The notes below the pieces were generated by a model. It made no database searches and was not told where the DNA came from. It saw nothing but the letters and a program-made list of their open reading frames with translations. A stretch of DNA of 64,000 nt from JACVRW01 sp963846505 (GTDB lineage Bacteria; Actinomycetota; Thermoleophilia; Solirubrobacterales; Thermoleophilaceae). The position numbers and the translations under genes were made by a program. Location: the NCBI GenBank assembly GCA_963846505.1, contig CAWJWD010000001.1:682001-746000 (forward strand), given 5' to 3'. Positions 44,060 to 52,606 of this stretch are shown piece by piece; the stretch's first letter is position 1, and every line of letters begins with the position of its first letter.

Positions 44060-46155
44060 GCAATCGCTCCATTCGCCTCGCGTTCCGAGGCCGCTCGGGT
44101 CAGCATGAACTCGCCGGCATCGGTGACGGTCAGCGACCAGTCGGGGTAGACGACGACGGTCGTAGTGGGCAACTCGACCAGGGCCGGACCCTCCAGCTCG
44201 TGGCCCGGACGCAGCTCGGCGCCGTCGAATGCGCCCACGTCCCTCGGCGTCGCCTCGCCCCACCAGGTCCGGCGCGTCGAGCGCGGCCTGGGCGGCCCGC
44301 CACCGTTGGGCGACAGCGCCACGGGGTCGGGCCGCGGCAGGCGGACGGTCGCGCGCGCCTTCCACAACAGACACTCGACTCGCTGGTCCGGCTCCTTGAC
44401 GGCGAACATCCGCTCATGAGCGGCGTGGAAGTCGGCGACCAGCCGCTGCACGTCCCCTGTGCCCTCGAAGCGAGCCGACGCCAACGGCACGTCGAGCTCC
44501 CAGATCTGGAACGGATACCGCGCCTCGACCGAGAACTCCTTGACGCGGACGTCCTCGTCGACACCCAGTCGCTCGAAGAACTCGTCCATGCGGGCCTCGA
44601 GTTCGGCGAGGGCTCGGTTGACGTCGTCGAACGCGAAGTCGCCGGTGTCGGCGCGCTGGCTCGCCACGAACTCCGTCACGACGTCGGAGAACAGCCCACC
44701 GCACGCGGAGAGAGCGGCGGCGGTCCGCGGCACGAGCACGCGGTCGCAGTCGAGTTCGGCCGCGATCTGGGTCATCGTCAGGCCGCCGGCGCCTCCCCCC
44801 GCGACGAGCACCGACTCGCGGGGGTCGATGCCCTGGTTGATCGTGATGTCGCGCACGGCGGTGACCATGTGCTCGTTGGCGATCGCCAGGATCGCCCAGG
44901 CCGCCCGCTCGACGCTCATCCCGAGCGGACCGGCGATCTGCCGGGTCACCGCGTCGCGAGCGCCGCCGACGTCGAGCTTCAGCAGCCCGCCGAGGAAGTA
45001 GTCCGGATCGATGTAGCCGAGCACGACCGCGGCGTCGGTCACCGTCGGCTCGGTGCCGCCGCGGCCGTAGCACACCGGTCCCGGCTCGGCGCCCGCGCTC
45101 TGCGGACCGACCCTGATGAGCCCGCCCTGGTCGAGCCAGGCGACGCTGCCCCCGCCCGCGCCGACGTTCTTGACGTCGACGGAGGAGAGGCCGGTGATGT
45201 GCCCGGTGAACACCTCGTCGAGCCACGTCTCGCGCGTGTAGGAGACCTCGCCGTCTCGCACGACGCTGACGTCGAAGCTCGTGCCGCCGGTGTCGCAGAC
45301 CACGACGTTCTGCTCTGTCGCGGCGGCGATCCTGCCCGCCAGCGGGGCCATCGCCGGGCCGGAGTTGACGGAGTAGATCGGCCTGCCGGCGACGTCCGTC
45401 ACGCCCAGCACGCCCCCGAAGGAGGTCACGACGAGCAGCTCGCCGTCGAACCCGGCCGCGCGCAGGTCTTGGTCCATCTCCTCGAGGTGCGCCTGCATCA
45501 ACGGCTTCAAGGACGCGTCGATCGCCGCCGACGACGTGCGGCGGTACTCGCGGATCACCGGGTTGAGGCGATGGGACAGCGTGTACGACACGCCGGGGAG
45601 CTCGGCTTCGATGAGCTCGCCCACCAGCTCCTCGTGCGCCGGGTTCTCGATCGACCAGAGCAGCGAGACCGCGATCGCCTCGACGTCGAGAGCGGCGGCA
45701 CGCCTGAGCTGTTCGACGACCTGGTCGGGATCGATCGGAATCACGACCTCCCCCTCCGAGTCGATGCGCTCGGCCAGCTCGAAGGTCAGCCTGCGAGGGA
45801 TGTACGGATCGGGATAGCGCTGGCGGAAGTCGAAGGGGCGCATCTTGCCGCCCTCGCGGAAGACCAGCACGTCGCCGAAGCCCTGGGTCGTCAGCAGCGC
45901 CGTGCGGGCCGTGGTCTTCGTCAGGATGGCGTTCGTCGAGCGGGTGGTGGCATAGATCAGCACCTCCGCCCGTGTCAGCAGGCCCTCGAGGTCCAGGCCA
46001 TGCTCCTCGGCCGCGTAGGTCAGCGCTCGGGACACGCCGTCGAAGATTCGCGAGGGGGTCGTGGGTGCCTTGGTCAAGCTCATGGCACCTGAGTCGTCGG
46101 TGAGGACGACATCGCTGAAGGTCCCGCCGGTGTCTACCGCGATTCGAAAACCCAT
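44056..46155 (-). CDS. Hydantoinase A/oxoprolinase family protein
   Basis: 699 residues. The ASKHA ATPase N-terminus is RIAVDTGGTFSDVVLTD. Further blocks are YATTRSTNAILTKTTARTAL, YSVNSGPAMAPLAGRIAAA, VVCDTGGTSFDVSVVRDG and VLVAGGGAGGLTMTQIAAEL, as in HyuA and acetone carboxylase beta subunits. The C-terminus is a smaller beta domain. The gene is preceded, eight bases before ATG, by a 16-bp inverted repeat (46164-46179) shared with two other promoters in this region. No gamma subunit gene typical for acetone carboxylase is visible, so hydantoinase/oxoprolinase-like activity is the safer call. Confidence 0.92.
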   Translation of the reverse strand: MGFRIAVDTGGTFSDVVLTDDSGAMSLTKAPTTPSRIFDGVSRALTYAAEEHGLDLEGLLTRAEVLIYATTRSTNAILTKTTARTALLTTQGFGDVLVFREGGKMRPFDFRQRYPDPYIPRRLTFELAERIDSEGEVVIPIDPDQVVEQLRRAAALDVEAIAVSLLWSIENPAHEELVGELIEAELPGVSYTLSHRLNPVIREYRRTSSAAIDASLKPLMQAHLEEMDQDLRAAGFDGELLVVTSFGGVLGVTDVAGRPIYSVNSGPAMAPLAGRIAAATEQNVVVCDTGGTSFDVSVVRDGEVSYTRETWLDEVFTGHITGLSSVDVKNVGAGGGSVAWLDQGGLIRVGPQSAGAEPGPVCYGRGGTEPTVTDAAVVLGYIDPDYFLGGLLKLDVGGARDAVTRQIAGPLGMSVERAAWAILAIANEHMVTAVRDITINQGIDPRESVLVAGGGAGGLTMTQIAAELDCDRVLVPRTAAALSACGGLFSDVVTEFVASQRADTGDFAFDDVNRALAELEARMDEFFERLGVDEDVRVKEFSVEARYPFQIWELDVPLASARFEGTGDVQRLVADFHAAHERMFAVKEPDQRVECLLWKARATVRLPRPDPVALSPNGGGPPRPRSTRRTWWGEATPRDVGAFDGAELRPGHELEGPALVELPTTTVVVYPDWSLTVTDAGEFMLTRAASEREANGAIA

Positions 46156-46163
46156 ACCGTCCC

Positions 46164-46179
46164 TATCTAGCGTTAGATA
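46164..46179. promoter_or_regulatory. TetR-type operator site 1 (TATCTA-GCGT-TAGATA)
   Basis: A perfect inverted repeat with half-site TATCTA lies directly before the HyuA-like start. The same half-site family (TAYCTANCGT) occurs at 49267-49286 and 50056-50081. Site 1 has shorter spacing than the others. I infer binding by the TetR protein encoded at 49342. Confidence 0.65.
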
Positions 46180-46241
46180 AAATCACCATAAACCGAGCGA
46201 TCAGTCATGTCAAACGCTCCGAAGACGTCGAGCGCAGGGAA

Positions 46242-47727
46242 TCAGCTGGACCGAAGCGACCCCGTGCGTGGATCTTCCACCGCTGCGCGCCCGCGCAGCG
46301 CCTCGGTCGCCAGCCCCTTGCAGGCGTCGAGGTCGTGCTCGCGATACATCTGGATCATCTCCGCCGCCGGGGAACCCGAGCCGTGGACGATCTCGGTGTA
46401 CCAGTAGCCGCCGTACTCGGAGGCGACCGCGTCGCGGATCAGCTTCATCACCGCGAGGCGATCCATCGCCCCGTCCGGGTCGCGGCCGCGGTAGTACTTC
46501 TTGATGAACGGCTCGAGGTCGGGATGGCGGATGTCCTCGACGTAGGGCGCCGTGATCGGCGAGCCGCCCGCGATGTCCAGCAGGAGTCGCGCCGCCTCGT
46601 AGTGAGCCTCGACGCACAGGTGCTTGCCCGCATTGGTGAGCACCGGATCGGGCACTTGAAAGCCGGGTTCGCGTCGGACGCTCTCGACCGAGGCGGCGAT
46701 GCCACACGCCCAGATCGATCGCTCGTGGCGGATCATGCGGGTGATCTTCTCCCGGATGTGCGCCGCCTCGGCGACGCCGTTGGCCTCGGCCGCCAGCATC
46801 GCCGCGCCGATCCAGAATCCGCAGCTTGCCGACGTCCGCTCCGAGGTAGCCCTGCCGGTTGATGTTGGCGAACGTGTTGGCGACGTCGCCGGCGTACTCC
46901 CATTCGCCGCACAGGAAGACGCGCTCCCAGGGCACGAAGACGTCGTCGAAGATCGTCATCGACTCCATCAGGTCGTCGTGCGAGGAGATCGGCGCTTCGA
47001 ACTCGTCGACGTCCTCGCCGCTGAAGCCCCGGCAGACCAGCTTCACACCCTTGGTGTCGACCGGGATCGCGAACGACACGGCCCAGTCGGCATCCCGCTC
47101 GCCCAGCGCGCGGGTGGGGATGACAACCAGCTCGTTGGAGACGACCGAGCCCGAGGTGTGAGCCTTCGCGCCGCGAACGGTGATGCCGTTCGCGGCGCGG
47201 TCGACGACGCGCAGATACAGGTCGGGGTCGTCTTGTTGCGAGGGACCCAGGCTGCGATCGCCCTTGACGTCGGTGACTGCCGCTGCGGTCATCAGCTGGT
47301 CGCGCTGGAACGTCCTGGCGTACTCGACGACTCGCTGCTCGTACCGGGTGCCCTTGTCCCTGTCGACGTGGTGGGTGACGATCAGCAGCGCCTGGAGCTC
47401 GTCACGGCCGATGCTGGCGTACCCCGACAGCGGCGAACGCTCCGAGAGAGCGCGCGCGGCGTGCAGGTTGCGGATCAGGTCGTCCGTGCTGGTCGCCATG
47501 TGCCAGAACGCATGGCCCTGCTCCCCGTTCAGATCCGGCGAGGTGACCATGGTGTCCGCCAACTCGGGCAGGTGCGCGGCGCGGAACACCCACTCGCCCC
47601 AACACGACCGCGTCGCGGCGAACAGCGGATGGTCCGCCACGTCGGCGATCAGGTTGCCGCGCGCGTACACCTCCGGCTTCTGAGCGCGCAGGCTCTCGAC
47701 GTATTCGTCAGGGGTGCGAAGACCCAT
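46242..47727 (-). pseudogene. HpaB-family protein (4-hydroxyphenylacetate 3-hydroxylase-like), frameshifted
   Basis: Read from ATG 47727 (MGLRTPDEYVESLRAQKPEVY), the chain matches the HpaB/4-hydroxybutyryl-CoA-dehydratase superfamily: DLNGEQGHAFWHMATSTDDL, AAVTDVKGDRSLGPSQQDDP and DVFVPWERVFLCGEWEYAG. At RQGYLGADVGKLR the frame breaks. An extra base at about 46818 separates it from FWIGAAMLAAEANGVAEAAH, which continues to the stop at 46242. The corrected length of about 494 residues is normal. The cysteine pair that anchors the FeS cluster in the dehydratase branch is absent; ASIGRDELQALL stands there instead. A flavin monooxygenase-type function is therefore more likely. It follows the AMP-ligase gene by 25 bases. 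Confidence 0.85.
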
Positions 47728-47752
47728 GTCTGTCCCTCTCCATCGTTTCTCT

Positions 47753-49237
47753 CTACTCGCTTGCCACTGCCACGCTCAGCGCCTTGCGGTCGACCTTCCC
47801 GGCCGCGTTGCGAGGCAGGTCCTCGACCACCACGAAGCGCTGCGGGATGGCGTAGTCGGGAACCCACTCCCGCAGCGCCGTCCGGGCCGACTCCGCGTCG
47901 AACCCGTGTCCCGGACGCTCGACCACGCACGCGACCACCGTCTCGTTGAGGACGGGGTCCGGCACGCCGATGACGGCAACCCCGGCGACGTCCGCTACGC
48001 GCGAGAGTGCCGCTTCGACCTGGGCCGAGTGGATCTTCTCCCCGCCGCGGTTGATCACGTCTGCCGCTCGGCCCTTCACGACCAGCAGATCGTCGGCGTC
48101 GACGCTGCCCAGATCGCCGGTCCGCAGCCAGCCGTCGCGGATGACCGCCGCGGTGGCGGTGTCGTCGCGCCAGTAGCCGGCCATGCGCATCGGGCCGGCC
48201 ACCTCGATCTCCCCCGTCTGGCCGACCGGGACCGTGCGACCGGCGGCGTCGACGACGCGATGACGCACTCCGGTAGCCGGCCGGCCGACCGAGTCCGGAC
48301 GGGACCTGACCTCGTCGGGACCGAGGACGTGGGTCGCCGAGGTGAACTCGGTGAGGCCGTACACGTTGAACAGCCGCATGTGCGGCCACGTCCGCAGCAG
48401 CTCGTCGATCCAGGCCACCGGCATGGGGGAGCCGCCGTAGGCGAGCACGCGGCAGCGCTCGAACGCGACGTCTCGGCGCTCATGCAGCATCAGCATGCGC
48501 ACGATGCTCGGCACGGTGATCAGATATGTCGCCGGGCGCGCCTCCAGCGCATCCAGCGCGGCGGTCACGCCGAAGCGGGGCACCAGGTCGATGCGCCCGC
48601 CGACGAGCAGCATCTGCACGAGCTGATCGACGAACCCGGTGTTGTGGAACAGCGGGACGAGCACCGTCGTGCTGTCGGTCGATCCCGTCTGCAAGCGCTC
48701 GACGAGCGCCGCGGCGCTGTGGACCAGGCCGCCATGCGTGATGGTCGCTCCGCGCGGAGGCCGGGTCGTCCCCGACGTGAAGCTGATCACGGCGGGGGTG
48801 TCCGGCCTCAGCTTGGCGACGTCGTACGGCGCCCGGGGGACGCTCGACAGGGACCCTTCGCCACCTTGGTCGAGCGTCATCAGCGTCGTCCGGGGCGGCA
48901 GGTCCGCGCGCTCGAGCCGGTCGAGCGACCCTTCGTCGCAGAGGATCACGGTCGGCTCGCAGAGCTGCAGTTGGCGACCGATCTCGTTGGAGCCGAGCCG
49001 GTAGTTCATCGGAACCGCGATCGCGCCGCAGCGCAGCGCTGCCAGGAAGCACACCACCCATCTGAGGGAGTTCGCTCCCAGCAGCGCCACGCGCGAGCCT
49101 GGCACGACCCCCAGCGCAGCAAACCTGCCGGCGACGTCGTCGACTTCGGTGGCCAGATGCCGGTAGGTGAGTGTCCGAGCCCCCTGGCTGAGGGCGGGAA
49201 AGTCCGGGCGAAGGTCTACCCAGCGGTCGAGCGCCAA
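47753..49237 (-). CDS. AMP-dependent acyl-CoA synthetase/ligase
   Basis: About 494 residues from TTG 49237. The frame extends to 49318 and GTG 49288 is an alternative, but those starts would place the operator at 49267-49286 inside the gene. ANL motifs are ISFTSGTTRPPRGATI (P-loop), LFNVYGLTEFTSATH, GWLRTGDLGSVDADD and the C-terminal Lys segment LPRNAAGKVDRKAL. It activates a carboxylic acid as adenylate and then CoA thioester. It heads an operon with the HpaB-like gene, suggesting breakdown of an aromatic or fatty acid together with the hydantoinase pair. Confidence 0.9.
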   Translation of the reverse strand: MALDRWVDLRPDFPALSQGARTLTYRHLATEVDDVAGRFAALGVVPGSRVALLGANSLRWVVCFLAALRCGAIAVPMNYRLGSNEIGRQLQLCEPTVILCDEGSLDRLERADLPPRTTLMTLDQGGEGSLSSVPRAPYDVAKLRPDTPAVISFTSGTTRPPRGATITHGGLVHSAAALVERLQTGSTDSTTVLVPLFHNTGFVDQLVQMLLVGGRIDLVPRFGVTAALDALEARPATYLITVPSIVRMLMLHERRDVAFERCRVLAYGGSPMPVAWIDELLRTWPHMRLFNVYGLTEFTSATHVLGPDEVRSRPDSVGRPATGVRHRVVDAAGRTVPVGQTGEIEVAGPMRMAGYWRDDTATAAVIRDGWLRTGDLGSVDADDLLVVKGRAADVINRGGEKIHSAQVEAALSRVADVAGVAVIGVPDPVLNETVVACVVERPGHGFDAESARTALREWVPDYAIPQRFVVVEDLPRNAAGKVDRKALSVAVASE

Positions 49238-49266
49238 CGGCAGCGTCGCCCCCGTGAACCAAAGCT

Positions 49267-49286
49267 TATCTAACGTACGATAGGTC
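49267..49286. promoter_or_regulatory. TetR-type operator site 2 (TATCTAA-CGTACG-ATAGGTC)
   Basis: A near-perfect inverted repeat centred on the CGTACG core lies in the A+T-rich leader of the AMP-ligase operon. It matches the half-site of the autoregulatory site at 50056-50081. Its position supports a ligase start downstream of it. Confidence 0.65.
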
Positions 49287-49341
49287 ACGAAGACAACGTA
49301 TAACAGGAGTCTCACCACACGGTCAAGTCCTTCTTAGCGAA

Positions 49342-50010
49342 CTAGGAACGAGCTTCGTGGAAGTCGCGTGCGGCGGCGCACAGGCGGCGGACCTCCCGCC
49401 GCTCCACCGGCTGAGATCCCACCGACCTCAACGCGAGGCCGGCTTGCACGTACGCGACCTGCTCGAGCGAGAGCCGACCGCCAGGGCGGTACCAGATGCC
49501 GACGCTGCTGTTCTGCGCGATCAGCGCGTACGCCGTCAGCCGGGTGTCGAGCAGGTCGAAGCCGGCATGGCGAGCGCCATCCCGGAGCACCTTGATCACG
49601 ATCGCCTCGTAGCGATCGCGGGCGAGGGTGTTCTCCTCCCGGCGCTTGCCGGTCAGGCTGCGGAGCTCCGTGTCTCCCAGCGTCGTCTCGGCCGGGCGCA
49701 GCGCGTGCAGCACCACATGGTTTACGACGAGCACGGCCAGCTTGAGCTCGTGAGAGGTCTCCGCCGCCACGAGCCGCTTCGCGCCGTCCGTGAGCTGCAC
49801 CATCACGGAGGTCACCAGATCGAAGAGCAACTGCTCCTTGTCCTCGAAGAAGTGGTAGATGCTCGCCGACTTCAGTTCGAGCTCCTTCGCCAGATCTCGA
49901 ATCGTGGTGGCCTCGAAGCCCCGCTCGGAGAACATCGAGGCCGCGTGAGCAAGGATCTGCTCACGACGATCCGTGGGAATCTTGGCGCGGGCGGTTCGGG
50001 CTTTGCTCAT
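49342..50010 (-). CDS. TetR-family transcriptional regulator
   Basis: 222 residues. The N-terminal HTH spans residues 16-62 (RREQILAHAASMFSERGFEA, TIRDLAKELELKSASIYHFF, EDKEQLL), the canonical TetR signature. The C-terminal ligand domain resembles that of FadR/PaaR-like acyl-CoA sensors (TetR_C type), though this is a loose match. It lies just beyond the AMP-ligase operon, and three related inverted repeats mark its likely targets, including one 45 bases before its own start. The inducer is probably an acyl-CoA made by the ligase. Confidence 0.92.
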   Translation of the reverse strand: MSKARTARAKIPTDRREQILAHAASMFSERGFEATTIRDLAKELELKSASIYHFFEDKEQLLFDLVTSVMVQLTDGAKRLVAAETSHELKLAVLVVNHVVLHALRPAETTLGDTELRSLTGKRREENTLARDRYEAIVIKVLRDGARHAGFDLLDTRLTAYALIAQNSSVGIWYRPGGRLSLEQVAYVQAGLALRSVGSQPVERREVRRLCAAARDFHEARS

Positions 50011-50055
50011 CGTCTCGTGCCTCCGCGTCTACTCGTCTCGACGGCACGAGCATAG

Positions 50056-50081
50056 CTACCTAGCGTACGTCTGATAGGTAG
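50056..50081. promoter_or_regulatory. TetR-type operator site 3 (autoregulation)
   Basis: CTACCTA at 50056-50062 and TAGGTAG at 50075-50081 form a perfect 7-bp inverted repeat with the GCGTACG core between. The half-site matches sites 1 and 2. Its location upstream of the TetR gene indicates autoregulation. Confidence 0.65.
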
Positions 50082-50429
50082 CCCGCAGCGAGCTTCGGGC
50101 GGTCTCCCCCACGAGCTGTGCGCTAGGCGCAGGACGGCCTGCCAACCGGGACATGATCCCGCTTGGCTAGCGGGATTCGACTCTGCGAGGCGGGCCTAAC
50201 GGGCCAAAGCTCGAAAACTCAAGCTTGGGAGGCTATCCGCCGCCTGCACGCGGAGCGGTTCCCCTCGGACCGGGCCTTGCCTTCTACGTCAGATACGCGC
50301 AGACTAAGTGCATGAAGCAACGCAGTACAGCCGGGGGTCGGAACCGGCAGGGAGCGCAGCATCGCCTGGGATGACGGCATAGCCGGCCCTCACCGAGAGA
50401 TCGCCGGCTCTACTCATCAACGCATAGGT
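50082..50429. other. Intergenic region holding the probable left end of the integrated element
   Basis: No convincing gene is seen in these 348 bases. An 8-bp-stem hairpin (ATCCCGCT/AGCGGGAT, five-base loop) lies at 50156-50176. GGGATTCGA at 50172-50180 repeats nine bases of the tRNA-Ser T-arm at 62982-62990 in the same orientation and may be the left attachment core. A second hairpin, GCCGG/CCGGC, is at about 50330-50348. From 50364 the helicase-type protein sequence is already readable in the helicase frame although no start codon precedes it. Confidence 0.5.
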
Positions 50430-52280
50430 GTGCTAGCCGGGCCGGGCACCGGCAAGACCAGCTTTGGTCTGATGCGACGAGTAGTTCGCTTACTCGAAGA
50501 AGGCGTTCCAGGCCAACGCATCCTGCTGGTTTCGTTTACCCGCGTCGCAGCAGCCGATCTCCGCGAGAAGGTGGCGGCCCTTGAAGCGCCGGACGTAGAG
50601 TTGGTGCGAGCGACCACCCTGCACGGCTATTGCTTCGGCTTGCTTCGCCGGGATGCCGTACTGACTGCTACGCGGCGACGACCACGCATCCTCCTAGCCC
50701 ACGAAGTCGATCTCATGCTGCGCGACATAGGGGGCGACTACGGAGATATCCGCGAAAGGCGCAGGATGCTTGAGGCATACACCGCCGGCTGGGCTCGCGG
50801 TACTGAGGACCATCCGGGGCTCGCGAGCAACGACGCGGATCGCGACTTCGAGAATTCCGTTCTGACTTGGCTACAAGAACATGGCGCCATGTTGATTGGC
50901 GAAGTCGTGCCGCTCGCCCACCGATACCTCACGACGAATCCGGCGGCCGAGGAGCTGTCCGCCTTCGATCACGTCATTGCCGACGAGTACCAAGACCTCA
51001 ACCGTCTTGAGCAAGACCTTCTCGATTGCCTGGCGACCAATGGAAGCCTCTGCATCGCTGGAGATGATGACCAGTCGATCTACAGGGTCCGCTACGCCAA
51101 CCCGGACGGAATCCTTCAGTACCTAGATCGAGAAGACGTAGAGCGCTACCAGATTGGTGTGTGTGGGCGCTGCCCAGACAACATCCTTGCGATGGCCAAC
51201 TGCTTGATTAGCCAAGCTCCGGGTCGACACAAGGATGACCTCACCCCTCGCGAAGAAGCCGGGGACGACGGCGAAGTCGCAATCGTCCAATGGCCTGATG
51301 TGGAAGCTGAAGCTGACGGCATCGCCTCGGCAATCGCCGCTGATATTTCCAGTGGGAAGCGAGAGCCTGGCGACATCTTGGTGTTGACCAACTGGCGGCG
51401 AGTCGGCGAGCGCATCCGAGAACGTCTTAACGAGCTGGACATTCCTACCCGATCCTTCTTCACTGAGGAAGCGCTCAGAACAGACGAGGCTCGGGAGGCC
51501 TTGGCACTGATGCGCCTCGTCATTGATGTGGACGATGCCCCAGCCCTACGGGTGATCGTCGGCATCGGGGAAGGTACGGGTCGCACGGAGGCGTATCAAC
51601 GGCTGTTGGCCTACTGCCGCGAGAACTCCACGACGCCTCTTGAAACCTTAGGCAGACTCGCAGGCGATGAGAAGTTCGGCTTGACCGCTCCCGCCCTGGT
51701 GAAGCGCTTCACGGCTGCGATGGCACGAGTCGAGCGCCTTCGGGAACGAGAGCTATCGGAACTGGTCGATTCGCTTTTCCCCGAAGATCAACCAGCGACC
51801 GCCGATCTCCGGGAAGCAGCTATCGCCGCATTGGACGAGGCCGAAACGGCCGAGGACATCTTGCGGAAGATCGTGGAAGCCGTAACCCACGATGAGGTTC
51901 CTCAAAGACCGAACTTCGTTCGCGTGATGAGCTTGCACAAGTCCAAGGGACTGACCAGCGACGCCGTCTTCGTGGTTGGCGCAGTCGATGGCGTATTGCC
52001 TACCTCGCCTAGCGATGCTCCGCAGGAGCAGGAAGCCGCCCGAGAAGAAGGCCGGCGCCTAACCTATGTAGCGGTCACGCGAGCAGCCAACGAACTCGTG
52101 ATCTCAAGCGCCCTAGACGCTGATGTAGCCGAAGCAAAAGCCCGTGGAATTCGTTGCGACAGAGTCCGTAAGGCTGGCGATCGCCTCATAGCGCGGATGT
52201 TCGCGAGCCCATACATCGCGGAGCTTGGTCCCGCAGCACCAGCTCCGATTAGGGGCGAAGACTGGCTTGCTAGTCGCTAA
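50430..52280 (+). CDS. UvrD/Rep-like superfamily 1 DNA helicase
   Basis: 616 residues from GTG 50430. Motif I is LAGPGTGKTSFG, Ia ILLVSFTRVAAADLREKV, II VIADEYQDLNRLEQD, III AGDDDQSIYRVRYANP, V SLHKSKGLTSDAVFVV and VI TYVAVTRAANELVIS, so the helicase is complete from Walker A on. Upstream, codons from 50364 still read family-like sequence (WDDGIAGPHREIA), but no in-frame start precedes them. One base less near 50366 would join ATG 50312 to this frame. Either the true start is unusual or an indel is present. In the element it may support replication/transfer or defence. Confidence 0.9.
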   Translation: MLAGPGTGKTSFGLMRRVVRLLEEGVPGQRILLVSFTRVAAADLREKVAALEAPDVELVRATTLHGYCFGLLRRDAVLTATRRRPRILLAHEVDLMLRDIGGDYGDIRERRRMLEAYTAGWARGTEDHPGLASNDADRDFENSVLTWLQEHGAMLIGEVVPLAHRYLTTNPAAEELSAFDHVIADEYQDLNRLEQDLLDCLATNGSLCIAGDDDQSIYRVRYANPDGILQYLDREDVERYQIGVCGRCPDNILAMANCLISQAPGRHKDDLTPREEAGDDGEVAIVQWPDVEAEADGIASAIAADISSGKREPGDILVLTNWRRVGERIRERLNELDIPTRSFFTEEALRTDEAREALALMRLVIDVDDAPALRVIVGIGEGTGRTEAYQRLLAYCRENSTTPLETLGRLAGDEKFGLTAPALVKRFTAAMARVERLRERELSELVDSLFPEDQPATADLREAAIAALDEAETAEDILRKIVEAVTHDEVPQRPNFVRVMSLHKSKGLTSDAVFVVGAVDGVLPTSPSDAPQEQEAAREEGRRLTYVAVTRAANELVISSALDADVAEAKARGIRCDRVRKAGDRLIARMFASPYIAELGPAAPAPIRGEDWLASR

Positions 52281-52527
52281 CGGAACCCGCTGACGCCGTC
52301 CCGGTGATCCGGTCGTACTCGGCGGCGATCGTGGCGACGGGTACGCCCATGCCCTCGGCCAGCCTGGCGATCACGTCCCAGCTCGGATTGCGCACGCCCC
52401 GCTCCACGTCGCTGATGTAGGTCGGGTGCAGGTCGGCCCGAGCCGCCAGGTCTTCCTGAGTCAAGTCCTGAGCTGTTCGGATGGCCTTGACGGCTTGGCC
52501 CAGTCGGGCGTGCCTTGAGGTCGGCAT
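52270..52527 (-). CDS. XRE-family transcriptional regulator (paralogue 1)
   Basis: 85 residues. HTH core: LGQAVKAIRTAQDLTQEDLA, ARADLHPTYISDVERG, VRNPSWDVIARLAEGMGVPV. The last 11 bases overlap the convergent helicase gene. It is a close relative of the 53132 gene, and both have the same upstream segment (CGAACGCTCGCCG at 52533 and the CATAGGCGAT word at 52564). Probably represses element genes. Confidence 0.88.
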   Translation of the reverse strand: MPTSRHARLGQAVKAIRTAQDLTQEDLAARADLHPTYISDVERGVRNPSWDVIARLAEGMGVPVATIAAEYDRITGTASAGSVSD

Positions 52528-52563
52528 GAGCGCGAACGCTCGCCGGCCGGAGCGCCGAACACC

Positions 52564-52606
52564 ATAGGCGATCAGTGAAGATCTGTTAGCATAGGCGATG
52601 AGTGAG
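52564..52606. repeat. Direct repeats CATAGGCGATSAGTGA upstream of XRE genes
   Basis: Two copies lie at 52564-52579 and 52591-52606, 27 bases apart. A third is at 53407-53422, 36 bases before the second XRE gene start. The first copy has the same distance (37) to the first XRE start. The word and the GC-rich CGAACGCTCGCCG nearer the starts are conserved between the two promoters, indicating a duplicated regulatory region or an operator for the XRE proteins. Confidence 0.65.

Noticed and set aside
50205..50217. CTCGAAAAC shared with the tRNA-Ser(CGA) anticodon loop as an attachment core
   Set aside because: The copy is in opposite orientation to the tRNA, so it cannot be the direct repeat left by integration.
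50082..50350. Possible structured RNA (tmRNA- or SRP-like words such as GGATTCGAC and GGAACCGGCAGGGAGC)
   Set aside because: The required pairing and conserved cores of tmRNA or SRP RNA cannot be drawn; the words are short and likely chance or att-related.
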